Notes: generated from the sequence alone by a model not told the origin. Counted from the stretch's first letter, positions 19,604-28,010 are shown. The stretch is 64,000 nt of DNA from Haloglycomyces albus DSM 45210 (GCF_000527155.1 NZ_AZUQ01000001.1:1981615-2045614); one strand, 5' to 3'. Made by a program: numbers and translations.

Positions 19604-20401
19604 ATGACCTACCCACCGAACGGCGGGGGATATCCACCACCCGGTTCCCAGGACCCCAATGCCCAATCTCCTCAATCTCCCGGCGGCGGCTTCCAGTACA
19701 ATCCCAACGCTCAACCCGCGGGGGGACAGGGGCTGCCCCCGCAGCAACCACCCCCACAACAGCCGCCCCCGCAACAAGGCGGCTACGGACCTCCGCAGCA
19801 ACCGCCCTACGGCGCGCCTCCTCCCGGTTACGGTGGTTATCCGCCACAACAGCCGCAGAAATCGAATACCGGTCTCATCATCGGTATGATCGCGCTGGTC
19901 GTAGTTCTGGCACTGGGTGGCGGTGTCGGCTATCTTTTGGTCAGCGACGACGGATCAGACTCCGACGATTCCGCTTCGGACTCCACCGACGGGGACAATA
20001 CGAACGACGACGGTGACGACACCGACGATATCGACGACGGTGACGGATCGCCTGCGAAGACCGCGGAGGAGTTCGTCGAGGATTTCGTGTCCGGCCCGGT
20101 AGTAGGGATCATGTCGGGGGACCAAGGACAAATGTCGGCTTATACGGACGCCATTTGCTCCAGTGCGATGAGCGACCCGGACATGCAGATCGACGAGGAC
20201 CCCACCGAGGACCTGGAGACGGAATCCTTTGACGTGACGTATAAGGTGCTGTCGGTTGAAGACGACGGCACGACCGGAACGGCAACGGTTGAGCTCACCC
20301 TCTCGATGGAGATGAATGGAACCGAATACGACCATCCGGTTGAGCTGACGATCGACCTCGCGCAGGACGACAATTCCTGGTGCGTGGAATACATTGAGTG
20401 A
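19604..20401 (+). CDS. Pro/Gln-rich single-pass membrane protein with acidic linker and NTF2-like domain
   Basis: 265 residues, function unknown. A cytoplasmic Pro/Gly/Gln-rich tail (about 1-85, repeats of QQPPP), one membrane helix (about 89-112, GLIIGMIALVVVLALGGG), a highly acidic Asp/Ser linker (about 116-150), then an extracytoplasmic domain of about 110 residues ending in SWCVEYIE. The C-terminal part resembles the DUF4878/NTF2-like domains common in actinobacterial envelope proteins and the two lipoproteins at 43.4-44.6 kb. ATG 19604 chosen for the GAGGA site. Confidence 0.75.
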   Translation: MTYPPNGGGYPPPGSQDPNAQSPQSPGGGFQYNPNAQPAGGQGLPPQQPPPQQPPPQQGGYGPPQQPPYGAPPPGYGGYPPQQPQKSNTGLIIGMIALVVVLALGGGVGYLLVSDDGSDSDDSASDSTDGDNTNDDGDDTDDIDDGDGSPAKTAEEFVEDFVSGPVVGIMSGDQGQMSAYTDAICSSAMSDPDMQIDEDPTEDLETESFDVTYKVLSVEDDGTTGTATVELTLSMEMNGTEYDHPVELTIDLAQDDNSWCVEYIE

Positions 20402-20427
20402 TAAACGGGGAATCGGCGACTAATACG

Positions 20428-20461
20428 TGTTGTGGGGCGATCGAATGACCGCCCCACAACA
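20428..20461. terminator. bidirectional hairpin between convergent genes
   Basis: Perfect 12-bp arms (20428-20439 and 20450-20461, TGTTGTGGGGCG and complement) with a 10-nt loop, between the stops at 20401 and 20533. Confidence 0.6.
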
Positions 20462-20532
20462 GTCCGGGTGATTGAGGTCTTGATCGGCCAATACGGTGCT
20501 CACTTTCCTTGGCTGGTGCGTCACACGCGTTT

Positions 20533-21069
20533 TCAGGTCTGTTTATCCAGGCAGGATGACGGTGCCCAGCCGATGATCGTTCCGGAACGGACTCTGATCC
20601 ATTCGTTGTCCAAAGTGAGACCCTTGCAGCTGAGTGCTTTGCCGCCTTCGGTGATATGGCAGGAGCCCTCCACCTCGGTTCCGGAATTGAGCCGCACGAT
20701 CCGTTTGGAGCTGAAATCAGTATCGGTAAACACCGAAACACCGAACGCCGCGTTGACACGATAGGTACACCCGAGTTGGAGTTCCGCTGAAAGATCCTCG
20801 TTATAGATCGCGTGTTGCGCGCGGATCGTTCGTCGTTGACTCTGGGCGGTATCGTTATCGGCGCTGTAGGCCTCCGTTGCGACGGTCGTTTGGTCTCCGT
20901 GCCTTTCGTGGCTCTCTGTCGGTGGACTGGTCGAACCGCCTTCCTGTGCGAGTACTACGATCGTCAACACCGCAGCGGTAGCGACAGCCAAGCGCTTCAC
21001 GAATTTTTGGTTTCCCACTGTCTTGGCACCCTTGGTCACTGAGTTTCCCAAGGTCTGCAACAGCTTCAT
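20533..21069 (-). CDS. secreted or membrane-anchored SH3-like domain protein
   Basis: 178 residues, not recognised as a named family. A basic N-terminus (about 1-30) leads into one hydrophobic segment (LAVATAAVLTIVVLA), then a low-complexity polar stretch, then about 80 residues resembling a bacterial SH3 fold (YRVNAAFGVSVFTDTDFSSKRIVRL ... WIRVRSGTIIGWAPSSCL). Two Cys pairs may form disulfides. Such domains often bind cell-wall peptides. ATG 21069 has GGAGG 5 nt upstream. Confidence 0.7.
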   Translation of the reverse strand: MKLLQTLGNSVTKGAKTVGNQKFVKRLAVATAAVLTIVVLAQEGGSTSPPTESHERHGDQTTVATEAYSADNDTAQSQRRTIRAQHAIYNEDLSAELQLGCTYRVNAAFGVSVFTDTDFSSKRIVRLNSGTEVEGSCHITEGGKALSCKGLTLDNEWIRVRSGTIIGWAPSSCLDKQT

Positions 21070-21278
21070 CGTCGCCTCCTGAAGAGTGGAAACCGAGGAG
21101 GCCGGTCGCCGTATGGAGAGGTCGACGATACGACCGCGTCCTCGGTCTCGGTGTACTCTTTCAGGGTGAAGGCGATTCACGTGTGGCGCGGGGGAACGCG
21201 CCAAAAGTCGATGAAACGTCGTAATTACGACAGTGCGAATCGTGCATAGGACTTAAACGAGTCGAACACGTGTCTGCA

Positions 21279-22244
21279 TCAGTCGTTCAGAATGGCGATC
21301 TTTCCAAACGCTTGTGTCGACGAGAGACGTTCAAAACCCTTGGCGGCCTCAGGAAGCGGGTAGGAGGCATCGATCACGGGACGGACTTCACGAGTGGAGC
21401 AGAAGGACATCACCTCGCGCAATTCCTCCATGGTCCCCATAGTGGAGCCCAGAATCTGCAGTTGCCGGAAGAAAACCTGCCGCATGTCGAGCTCTACATT
21501 CCATCCGGCGGTGGCACCGCAGGTAACCAGACGGCCGCCCGGACGTAGGGACTTCAACGAGTAGCCCACGGTTGACCCGCCGACCGAATCGATCACCGTG
21601 TCAACACGTTCCGGGAGACGCTCGCCCACTTTCGCGGGAACGACACCGAAAGCCTCGGCCGCCCGTTCCGCTCGCTCCGAACTGCGACTGGTGACATAGA
21701 CACGCGCTCCCAGTGCGCGAGCCAGCTGCAGGGTCGCCGTCGACACTCCGCCTCCGGCTCCGTGGACGAGAACGGCGCTGTCGGCGGTCACATTGCCGCG
21801 GGTGGTCAGCATCCGCCAAGCGGTCAAATAAGTCGTCGGGAGGCAAGCGGCCTCCGCGAAGGACCATCCGTCCGGGACGGCGAGCAGATTGTCGGCGGGT
21901 GCCGCCACCGATTCGGCGATCGTGCCGGGATGCTGCTCGGACAGGAGCGTGCGTTTCGGGTCCAGGGTTTCATCGCCGTCGACCGGTGTGCCGATCACCG
22001 AATGGATCAAGACCCGGTTTCCGCTGTCGTCGAGACCGGCGGCGTCGGTGCCCAGCACCATGGGAGTCTGTTCGGACTTCAGCGCGACGCCCTGCAACGC
22101 CCACAGATCATGGCGATTCAGTGTGGCGGCCCGGACCTGGACACGTTTCCACTGCGGTGGTGCTTGCGGCGTGTCGAGCTCTCCGACGGTCAGAGCCTCA
22201 AGCGGCTGCTCGGGATTGACGGCATGTGCGTAGGCGGCGAGCAT
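21279..22244 (-). CDS. MDR-family zinc-independent alcohol dehydrogenase / NADPH:quinone oxidoreductase
   Basis: 321 residues of the medium-chain dehydrogenase/reductase superfamily. N-terminal GroES-like domain (RAATLNRHDLWALQG; PMVLGTDAAG) and a Rossmann domain with VLVHGAGGGVSTATLQLARALGA. The structural-zinc Cys cluster is missing, as in quinone oxidoreductases. Substrate unknown. ATG 22244 has GGGAGG upstream. Divergent from sodN over 266 bp holding candidate operators, so a shared redox response is possible. Confidence 0.88.
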   Translation of the reverse strand: MLAAYAHAVNPEQPLEALTVGELDTPQAPPQWKRVQVRAATLNRHDLWALQGVALKSEQTPMVLGTDAAGLDDSGNRVLIHSVIGTPVDGDETLDPKRTLLSEQHPGTIAESVAAPADNLLAVPDGWSFAEAACLPTTYLTAWRMLTTRGNVTADSAVLVHGAGGGVSTATLQLARALGARVYVTSRSSERAERAAEAFGVVPAKVGERLPERVDTVIDSVGGSTVGYSLKSLRPGGRLVTCGATAGWNVELDMRQVFFRQLQILGSTMGTMEELREVMSFCSTREVRPVIDASYPLPEAAKGFERLSSTQAFGKIAILND

Positions 22245-22351
22245 TAACGACCTCCCTTGGTGCGTTCCACTGTTCCAACTCCGAACTGTACGCCGGAAGC
22301 GGTATCGGTTACTTCCGGGTTCAGCGCGACGCGGGTGGCACGATTGCCACA

Positions 22352-22406
22352 ATGTGGACCGATCGCGAATAGACATTCACTATGTGGACGTTTATCACGT
22401 TGTGAT
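22352..22406. promoter_or_regulatory. candidate operators between the oxidoreductase gene and sodN
   Basis: A direct repeat ATGTGGAC occurs at 22352-22359 and 22382-22389, 30 bp apart (about three helical turns). A perfect inverted repeat ATCAC-GTT-GTGAT lies at 22394-22406. No regulator can be named. Confidence 0.4.
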
Positions 22407-22510
22407 TGACGTCTGTCTCTCTCGCAGGGGCTTGGGATGACGCGGCGGCGTCTGCGCGGTATGGTCAATGTCGGAAACACAATTCGCTATTTTGAGAAGC
22501 GGGAGGGGCC

Positions 22511-22918
22511 ATGTTCAAGCCTCTGATGAAGCGGCTAATTCCGAACGTTCACGTATCGGCGCACTGTGACCTGCCGTGTGGGGTCTACGACCCGGCACAG
22601 GCCCGTATTGAAGCCGAAAGCGTCAAAGCGATCTGCGACAAGTACCAGGCCAATGAGGACCCCGAGTTCCGGGCTCGCGCTCTCATGATCAAGGAGCAGC
22701 GCTCGAACCTGGTGAAAGAGCACCTGTGGGTACTGTGGACCGACTACTTCAAGCCACCTCACTTCGAGGCGTACCCGCAGCTGCACACCCTGGTCAACGA
22801 GGCCACCAAGCTGGCGGGAGCCGCGGGTACCAAGGGCCAGGCCGACCCGGATGTCGCCAACGAGCTTCTGGCCAAAATCGACGAGATCGCCAAAATCTTC
22901 TGGGAAACCAAGAAATAG
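22511..22918 (+). CDS. sodN: nickel superoxide dismutase
   Basis: Detoxifies superoxide. 135 residues. After a 17-residue N-terminal pro-sequence (MFKPLMKRLIPNVHVSA) comes the nickel hook HCDLPCGVYDP, whose His1, Cys2 and Cys6 bind Ni after proteolysis. The rest is the four-helix bundle (KEHLWVLWTDYFKPPHFE). ATG 22511 has GGGAGGGG upstream. In many genomes the maturation peptidase gene sodX follows; here none does, and a terminator closes the unit. Confidence 0.97.
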   Translation: MFKPLMKRLIPNVHVSAHCDLPCGVYDPAQARIEAESVKAICDKYQANEDPEFRARALMIKEQRSNLVKEHLWVLWTDYFKPPHFEAYPQLHTLVNEATKLAGAAGTKGQADPDVANELLAKIDEIAKIFWETKK

Positions 22919-22983
22919 TCGGTGAAACCACCGTTCCTGCCCGAACATCCGGGTTATGAACGGTAGTTCGCAGATACGAGCGG

Positions 22984-23022
22984 CAAAAGGTGGGTACGCG
23001 TTGCATGCGTGCCCACCTTTTG
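22984..23022 (+). terminator. terminator after sodN
   Basis: 16-bp stem with one T-G pair (arms 22984-22999 and 23007-23022), 7-nt loop. The stem itself ends in CCTTTTG, giving a T-run. Confidence 0.8.
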
Positions 23023-23135
23023 CGTGTCGACCACAGGATCGGACGTGCGTCGATTCTCGTCAGCGTGTGGAACGCACGGCCGCGGACCCGTGTCGCCGCC
23101 TGTGCGAGGAGTCAGCAACGTATGCGCTAGATTCC

Positions 23136-23164
23136 TTGTATGGCTTTCTTAGCCGAAATAAAAT
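23136..23164 (+). promoter_or_regulatory. promoter of the RsbW-like gene
   Basis: -35 TTGTAT (23136-23141), 17-nt spacer, -10 TAAAAT (23159-23164), leaving a leader of about 33 nt with GGAAAGGGG before the ATG at 23204. Confidence 0.5.
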
Positions 23165-23203
23165 GTTGACATCAATGACGAGTATCGATCAGGAAAGGGG
23201 CCG

Positions 23204-23602
23204 ATGTCTTACCACGAAGGACGAGACGATGTGGTCCTCCTCAGTATCCCGGCCCTCAGCGGATACTTCAGTGTCCTGCCGACCGCCGCGGCAGCCGTGG
23301 CCACCCGTTTGGGGTATTCGCTGCAAGAGATAGAGGATCTGCGAGCGGCGGTCAACACCGGCGCGCATCTCCTTTTCTCCGATGCTCGCGGTGAATCGGA
23401 CTTGGAATGCCGGATGGACGTGACCGACGACCAACTGTGCATCACCATCAATGGAGCGCTGACACCTGTGGAATCAGGGTACGAGTGGAACATGTTGACC
23501 GCGCTCGCCGATGTCGTGGAGATCGGCCCGCAGCGCCTGACGATCAGGCACGGTCTGCCGGGCGGCGATATCGAGGCCGATACTCAGCGCCACGAGATTT
23601 GA
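23204..23602 (+). CDS. RsbW/UsfX-like anti-sigma factor (degenerate ATPase fold)
   Basis: 132 residues. It resembles mycobacterial RsbW along its length: the N-box region LQEIEDLRAAVNTGAHLLF and the C-terminal GYEWNMLTALADVVEI. The glycine-rich ATP-lid motifs of active kinases are not seen, so it may bind a sigma factor without phosphorylating an antagonist. In mycobacteria the partner sigF is the next gene; here the next gene is whiB1, convergent. ATG 23204 has GGAAAGGGG upstream. Confidence 0.7.
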   Translation: MSYHEGRDDVVLLSIPALSGYFSVLPTAAAAVATRLGYSLQEIEDLRAAVNTGAHLLFSDARGESDLECRMDVTDDQLCITINGALTPVESGYEWNMLTALADVVEIGPQRLTIRHGLPGGDIEADTQRHEI

Positions 23603-23668
23603 CCCGGGTTTCGGAGGTCGCCGATCAAAGCCGATTTAAGTGACATCGTGGGGGTCAAGGCATAAAAA

Positions 23669-23705
23669 TGGTCGGCACATCCCACGACTGTGGATGTACC
23701 GACCA
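23669..23705. terminator. bidirectional hairpin between rsbW-like gene and whiB1
   Basis: 14-nt arms with one mismatch (23669-23682 and 23692-23705), 9-nt loop, between the convergent stops at 23602 and 23730. Confidence 0.6.
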
Positions 23706-23729
23706 GATGCTCCCTGGATTGGGATCCGT

Positions 23730-23984
23730 TTAAACCTGCGCGGCGAGCGTCTGCAGGCTGCTGCGACGTTTCAATTCACGGCGCTCAACTTCGCTGAGGC
23801 CGCCCCATACGCCGGCGTCCTGACCGCTGGCGAGCGCCCACTGCAGGCACTGCTCCCGAACGGGGCACCGGTTGCACACGGCTTTGGCCTTCTCCACCTG
23901 TACCAGGGCCGGGCCGGTGTCTCCGATGGGGAAGAACAGTTCCGGGTCTTCATCGCGGCAAACGGCTTCGTGACGCCAATCCAT
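23730..23984 (-). CDS. whiB1: WhiB1-type iron-sulfur transcription factor
   Basis: 84 residues, the same length as mycobacterial WhiB1, with which it aligns from end to end (MDWRHEAVCRDEDPELFFP). The four cluster ligands are Cys9, Cys37, Cys40 and Cys46, then GVWGG and a basic tail (ERRELKRR). WhiB1 carries a nitric-oxide-sensitive [4Fe-4S] cluster and binds the primary sigma factor. ATG 23984 has AGGAG upstream. A perfect CRP-type palindrome lies about 180 nt upstream, matching the known CRP control of mycobacterial whiB1. Confidence 0.96.
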   Translation of the reverse strand: MDWRHEAVCRDEDPELFFPIGDTGPALVQVEKAKAVCNRCPVREQCLQWALASGQDAGVWGGLSEVERRELKRRSSLQTLAAQV

Positions 23985-24165
23985 TGGTTTCTCCTTGCTT
24001 GACTGTGGTGGTCGGGTTCCGTGTGTGTGGTGCCAATACCCGAAGCGACACGTGCTACGACCGTGGCATTGTCTCGTTGCCGGGCGTCGACCTGCGTCTG
24101 GACCGTGCGCGATTGCGACGGCATGCCGTGGCCGGTGGTGTCCCGCAACGGAACAAATGCGAGGA

Positions 24166-24191
24166 TTCCTTGTGAAATACTTCACAAGGAA
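24166..24191. promoter_or_regulatory. perfect CRP-type palindrome upstream of whiB1
   Basis: 11-bp inverted repeat TTCCTTGTGAA (24166-24176) and its complement (24181-24191) around ATAC. The core TGTGA-N6-TCACA (24171-24186) is the textbook CRP consensus. A second, outward-facing repeat TCACA-TAT-TGTGA is at 24240-24252. Confidence 0.7.
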
Positions 24192-25049
24192 GGTGACAAG
24201 GGAGTGCGGACAAACCGGTCACTGCGAAAATCCAATCATTCACATATTGTGAGTGACATGCCGACGGATCTCACGCCGATCACGTTGGCGCTCAGGCTAT
24301 TAGCCAATGAGCGTCGGTGACCGACAATGAGGCCGGCGATACAGTCTGTGTCATCCTTGTCGGACGCCTGATTCGAACTCGGTAGGGGGCCGCTGACATT
24401 CGCCTGAAGCGATATGACAAACTCCAATAGTAGTAATGACACACCGAAAACTGAATAGATGATTTGCATCACATACAGTATGACGGCGATGGGATCGTTG
24501 TCATATCGGTATCCGGGTAGCGAAAACCTCTCCTGTTCGTTCCCTCGTGTGGAGTCTCGGGCAGATTCGACATAAACGTCACCAGCGGTTAAAGCTAAGG
24601 TCCGTTGGCGAATGTGATGTCATAACCATGCTGATGACACGGCACGGGGGAGGCGACAGTCCATTAGTCGGCAGTCCTCCAACCGGTGAGATTCGACCGT
24701 ACGTGACGCGAACATCATTGTGCGGTCAAAACGGGAACGTGTTCGTTCATCTCACGATCTCACCACTTGTCACTGAATGCTTTGTAATTGCTTCAGAACA
24801 AAATTGGCGGTACCCGAACTATAGGGCTTCCTTGTGCATCCATCACACACCATAATTCAATATTCTGTTTTTAAGTCTTAACGCCCCCGCAATTGGCGGC
24901 GTGTTCTACACTGCCTGTTCTGGCCGCAATTGTCAATAGGCCCTCTCAGGTTTTTCCGCCGCTCGGGCGGTAATCCCCGCCTTACACGAAGGCCACCATC
25001 TGAGCGGCAAACTAATGCATTACTTCCGTTCTACAGTTTTACCTGCAAT
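24192..25049. other. long intergenic region between whiB1 and the lipid kinase gene
   Basis: About 0.86 kb, more AT-rich than its surroundings. No gene is well supported. A 77-residue frame at 24236-24469 (minus) begins with a hydrophobic stretch (MQIIYSVFGVSLLLLEFVISL) but lacks a ribosome binding site and uses codons unlike the neighbours. No tRNA or known RNA was found. Confidence 0.5.
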
Positions 25050-25985
25050 TTAAGCGGCCACTCTGAGTGCCCGCGGCACGGAAGACAAGATCAGTTCCCG
25101 CCGTTCCCCAAGATAATCCCCATCGAGATGAAACGGTTGAGGTTGATCAGCTTGCAATTTGATCGATGACAAATCGTGATAAGTAACCGAATGTTTACCA
25201 TCGGGAACCTCACGACCCGACAACAATCGGGCGGCCGTCTGGGCGGCTGTAGACATACCGAGTCTACGCAACAAGAGGGCATCAAGTCCAGTGTTAAACG
25301 AAGCGCGCGCGTTGAGATTTATCGGGATGCTTCCCACGTAGGTCCACGGCGCGCAATTCTGCACCACGACCATGCCAATCGACAGATCTTCCTCTCCATC
25401 GGCAAATGACACTCGAAGTGAATCGCCGTGCGTCCCATGCGTGTTGATTTCGGCCATAATCGCGCGCAGATAAAGTGCGGGGGAGGAGCTCTTTCCGCGT
25501 TTCCGATAGGATTCCACCCGCCGTATGACGGCGGCGTCCCAACCGAGACCGGCGGTGAAGGTGAACAGCCGACTTCGAGGCCCGTCGGTGACGCGGCCCA
25601 GGGAGACGTGCCGATGGTGTTTTTCGTCGAGACGATGGCCGATCGCCCATACCGCACGACGTGGATCGGTCGGGAGACCGAGCGAGCGCGCGAAGACGTT
25701 CGTAGAACCGCCGGGAAGCGGTCCCAACAACGGGGCCTCCTCAGCGGTGCGCGCCTCGGCGAGCATTCCGTTGATGACCTCATTGAGCGTGCCGTCTCCC
25801 GAAAGTGTCAGAATCACATCGACGGCCTCCTGCGTGGCCTTTGCCGCCAATTCCTCACCGTGTCCACGTGCTCGGGTGAAGAGGACTCGGAGCTCGACGA
25901 ATTCCTCCAAAGCCCGCACCACCCGTTTGAGCCGACGGTGAGAGGTGGCGGTGGCTTTCGGATTCACAATCAGGAGGGCGCGCAT
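25050..25985 (-). CDS. diacylglycerol/lipid kinase family protein
   Basis: 311 residues with the DAGK catalytic domain. The nucleotide-binding part begins ALLIVNPKAT and carries the glycine-rich loop TLSGDGTLNEVING, then PLPGGSTNVFARSLG. The C-terminal beta domain ends in PFHLDGDYLG. Family members phosphorylate diacylglycerol, sphingosine or phosphatidylinositol-related lipids at the membrane; the substrate is not predictable here. ATG 25985 is preceded by TAGAGT 7 nt upstream, a leaderless-type start; the longer frame from 26036 is not conserved. Confidence 0.9.
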   Translation of the reverse strand: MRALLIVNPKATATSHRRLKRVVRALEEFVELRVLFTRARGHGEELAAKATQEAVDVILTLSGDGTLNEVINGMLAEARTAEEAPLLGPLPGGSTNVFARSLGLPTDPRRAVWAIGHRLDEKHHRHVSLGRVTDGPRSRLFTFTAGLGWDAAVIRRVESYRKRGKSSSPALYLRAIMAEINTHGTHGDSLRVSFADGEEDLSIGMVVVQNCAPWTYVGSIPINLNARASFNTGLDALLLRRLGMSTAAQTAARLLSGREVPDGKHSVTYHDLSSIKLQADQPQPFHLDGDYLGERRELILSSVPRALRVAA

Positions 25986-25992
25986 ACCGTAG

Positions 25993-25998
25993 ACTCTA
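25993..25998 (-). promoter_or_regulatory. -10 box TAGAGT, leaderless start of the lipid kinase gene
   Basis: TAGAGT ends 7 nt before the ATG at 25985 and no Shine-Dalgarno is present. Confidence 0.4.
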
Positions 25999-26154
25999 AC
26001 GCTTTCCGGATGGTCACGGCGTCGAGAACGTCTCACTTTCGTGGTGTCGTTCTCTTTCCGCGTTTATATGCGTGTGCCGGTCATTCGAATACGTGTTTCG
26101 TTGAGGCGTGGTGTGGACGACACCGCGCCATGGGGAAAGACCCGCTCGGTCGGT

Positions 26155-26160
26155 TATTGT
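26155..26160 (+). promoter_or_regulatory. -10 box TATTGT, leaderless start of the membrane protein gene
   Basis: TATTGT ends exactly 6 nt before the GTG at 26167 with no ribosome binding site. Confidence 0.4.
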
Positions 26161-26166
26161 TGTCGG

Positions 26167-26601
26167 GTGAATGAGCCACCGACAGAATCGGACGGAACAT
26201 CCGAGGTAAACCCGAGCCGTCCCGCCACGATTATCGCGGCGAGCGCCATGCTTGTCGCCATGGCACTTGGATTCGCCGGTCTGGCGATCTATGCCGTCTA
26301 CGATGCCGTTCGAGGAACCTCGGACGGCCTGATGCCGATGCTCGGTCTCACGCTGGCGTACCTGGGCATGGCGGCCTTTTACGGCACCACCGGGCGGGCT
26401 CTGTGGCAACGAAGGAACGTCGTCTCCCGAGGTGTGTTCGGTGCCCTCGTTCTGGCTCCGGTCGGATATTTCATCCGGCAAGTCGGGCAGAACGATCTAG
26501 CGATCATGGTGTGGCTGGTGATGGTCTTGTTGCTGGTATCCCTCCTGGCGGCCCCCACTCGTGACGCGGTGGACTTCGAGAGGACCGCCGACGGACGGTG
26601 A
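26167..26601 (+). CDS. small four-helix membrane protein, function unknown
   Basis: 144 residues with four hydrophobic segments (about 20-45, 55-75, 85-103, 108-128) after a short polar N-terminus (VNEPPTESDG). I recognise no family beyond general actinobacterial membrane proteins. GTG 26167 was chosen because a TATTGT box lies 6 nt upstream; an ATG at 26041 would add about 40 basic residues without hydrophobic character. Convergent with the chelatase gene. Confidence 0.7.
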   Translation: MNEPPTESDGTSEVNPSRPATIIAASAMLVAMALGFAGLAIYAVYDAVRGTSDGLMPMLGLTLAYLGMAAFYGTTGRALWQRRNVVSRGVFGALVLAPVGYFIRQVGQNDLAIMVWLVMVLLLVSLLAAPTRDAVDFERTADGR

Positions 26602-26625
26602 GCGGAGGCCGAAGAGGGCCCCGAC

Positions 26626-27309
26626 TTAGGGCACCGGCTCCAGGTGCGGCACTGTCGACCGCTCCAACAGCCGCAGTAGCTCGCGAGACGGGCCCAGCGG
26701 GTGCCCGAGGAAACACGCCCCGGCATCCCGGGCCTGTTCGGCGGCCAGATCGCACAGCAGACCGGGAGCGATGAAGTAGTGCAGCGCGCCGACACGTTCG
26801 GCACCGTCGCTACGCAGTTGCCGCACCGCTTCGTCGGGGCGGCGTCCCGGGCCCGTGGCGAACGCCTCCGACACGGGAACCTCCAGAAGGTTCCCCACCG
26901 TACGCGCCACTTCGGCGACATGAGCGCGGCCGTGTTCCATCGATGTACCGGCGGCCGACACGACGACCGCGTCCAGTGGTGGGAGCGCCCGGGTGAGCGA
27001 ATGTGCCAGGCTCGTATCCCCGATGGCCGGGGCCAGTTCAACGGTTGTGTCAGGGTGTCGGTTTCGAACATCGGCGGCGACGGCGGGAAGGTCCACCGTC
27101 GAATGGTAGGCGTCGGTCAACAGCAACGGTACGAGCCGAAGCGTTCGGTGACCGCCTTCAAGCAGTTCATCGGCGATATCGCAGGGATGTGGAGCGTTGA
27201 ACTCCAGGAAGCTGGGATGCATGCCCGCCGCCAAGGCGATATTGTGAACCACCGCCGCTGAGCGCGGGTCGCGACTGCCGTGTGCGACCAGGATCGTTGC
27301 CGTGCTCAT
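26626..27309 (-). CDS. sirohydrochlorin ferrochelatase-like (CbiX/SirB family)
   Basis: 227 residues, two CbiX half-domains in tandem. The first starts with ILVAHGSRDPRS (metal-binding His), the second has ALHYFIAPGLLCDLAA. These enzymes insert Fe2+ into sirohydrochlorin to make siroheme, the cofactor of the sulfite reductase encoded upstream, which explains its place in the cys operon. Cobalt insertion cannot be excluded. Its ATG overlaps the cysH stop by one base (TGATG). Confidence 0.88.
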   Translation of the reverse strand: MSTATILVAHGSRDPRSAAVVHNIALAAGMHPSFLEFNAPHPCDIADELLEGGHRTLRLVPLLLTDAYHSTVDLPAVAADVRNRHPDTTVELAPAIGDTSLAHSLTRALPPLDAVVVSAAGTSMEHGRAHVAEVARTVGNLLEVPVSEAFATGPGRRPDEAVRQLRSDGAERVGALHYFIAPGLLCDLAAEQARDAGACFLGHPLGPSRELLRLLERSTVPHLEPVP

Positions 27310-28010
27310 CAGTGAATCCCGCATTCGGTCTTGTCGAAACCGGCCCATCGTCCTTCACGGCCGCCCGCGCGGGCGGTGCACGGCCAGCATCCCACCGATT
27401 CGAATCCCTCGGAGATCAGCGGATTGACCGGTATGTCGTGCCGGGCGATATAGGCGTCCACATCCTCCTGGGTCCACCGTGCGATCGGCGCGATCTTGGC
27501 CTTCTGACGCTTGAGATCGAATCCCACCACCGGTGTGTTCGCCCGGGTAGGGGATTCGTCGCGACGTAGTCCGGTCGCCCAGGCGTCGTAATCGCGCAGT
27601 GTGCGGTTGAGTGGGAGAACCTTACGCATCGCACAGCATTCATCGGGGGAACGGTCGAACAGTCGGGGACCGAACTCGCCGTCCTGGCCTCCGACGCTCT
27701 GTTCGGGTTCGATCGAGCGAACATTGACGTTCATGGTCTCGGCCACCAAATCACGTATGGCGAGAGTCTCGGGGAAGTGCAGGCCCGTGTCGAGAAAGAC
27801 GACATCGATGCCGGGCGCCACCGAAGCGGCGAGGTGAACCATGACCGCGTCGGCGAATGACGAGGTCACACACAGGCGCTCACCGAATTCGGCGAGGCCC
27901 CATTCGAGTATGTCGGTGGCGGAGCGACCTTCGAGCCGCGTATTGGCCGTGGAGGTGAGATCGCGAAGTTCAAAGGGGTCACGTGCGGACTGTATTCCTG
28001 TCGAACTCAT
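27309..28010 (-). CDS. cysH: adenylyl-sulfate (APS) reductase
   Basis: Reduces APS to sulfite in assimilation. 233 residues. The PP-loop-type core begins with CVTSSFADAV and VVFLDTGLHFPET. The [4Fe-4S] cysteines Cys125-Cys126 (DECCAMRK) and Cys208/Cys211 (GCWPC) mark an APS rather than PAPS reductase. The C-terminal ECGIH carries the catalytic Cys. ATG 28010 has GGGAG upstream; a second ATG at 28022 is possible. 108 bp separate it from the small gene upstream. Confidence 0.95.
   Translation of the reverse strand: MSSTGIQSARDPFELRDLTSTANTRLEGRSATDILEWGLAEFGERLCVTSSFADAVMVHLAASVAPGIDVVFLDTGLHFPETLAIRDLVAETMNVNVRSIEPEQSVGGQDGEFGPRLFDRSPDECCAMRKVLPLNRTLRDYDAWATGLRRDESPTRANTPVVGFDLKRQKAKIAPIARWTQEDVDAYIARHDIPVNPLISEGFESVGCWPCTARAGGREGRWAGFDKTECGIH

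Noticed and set aside
23166-23171. TTGACA as -35 of the RsbW-like gene
   Set aside because: The matching -10 would fall on the ribosome binding site. The TTGTAT/TAAAAT pair upstream fits better.
24236-24469. 77-residue frame with hydrophobic start in the whiB1 upstream region
   Set aside because: No ribosome binding site, codon use unlike neighbours, no family resemblance.
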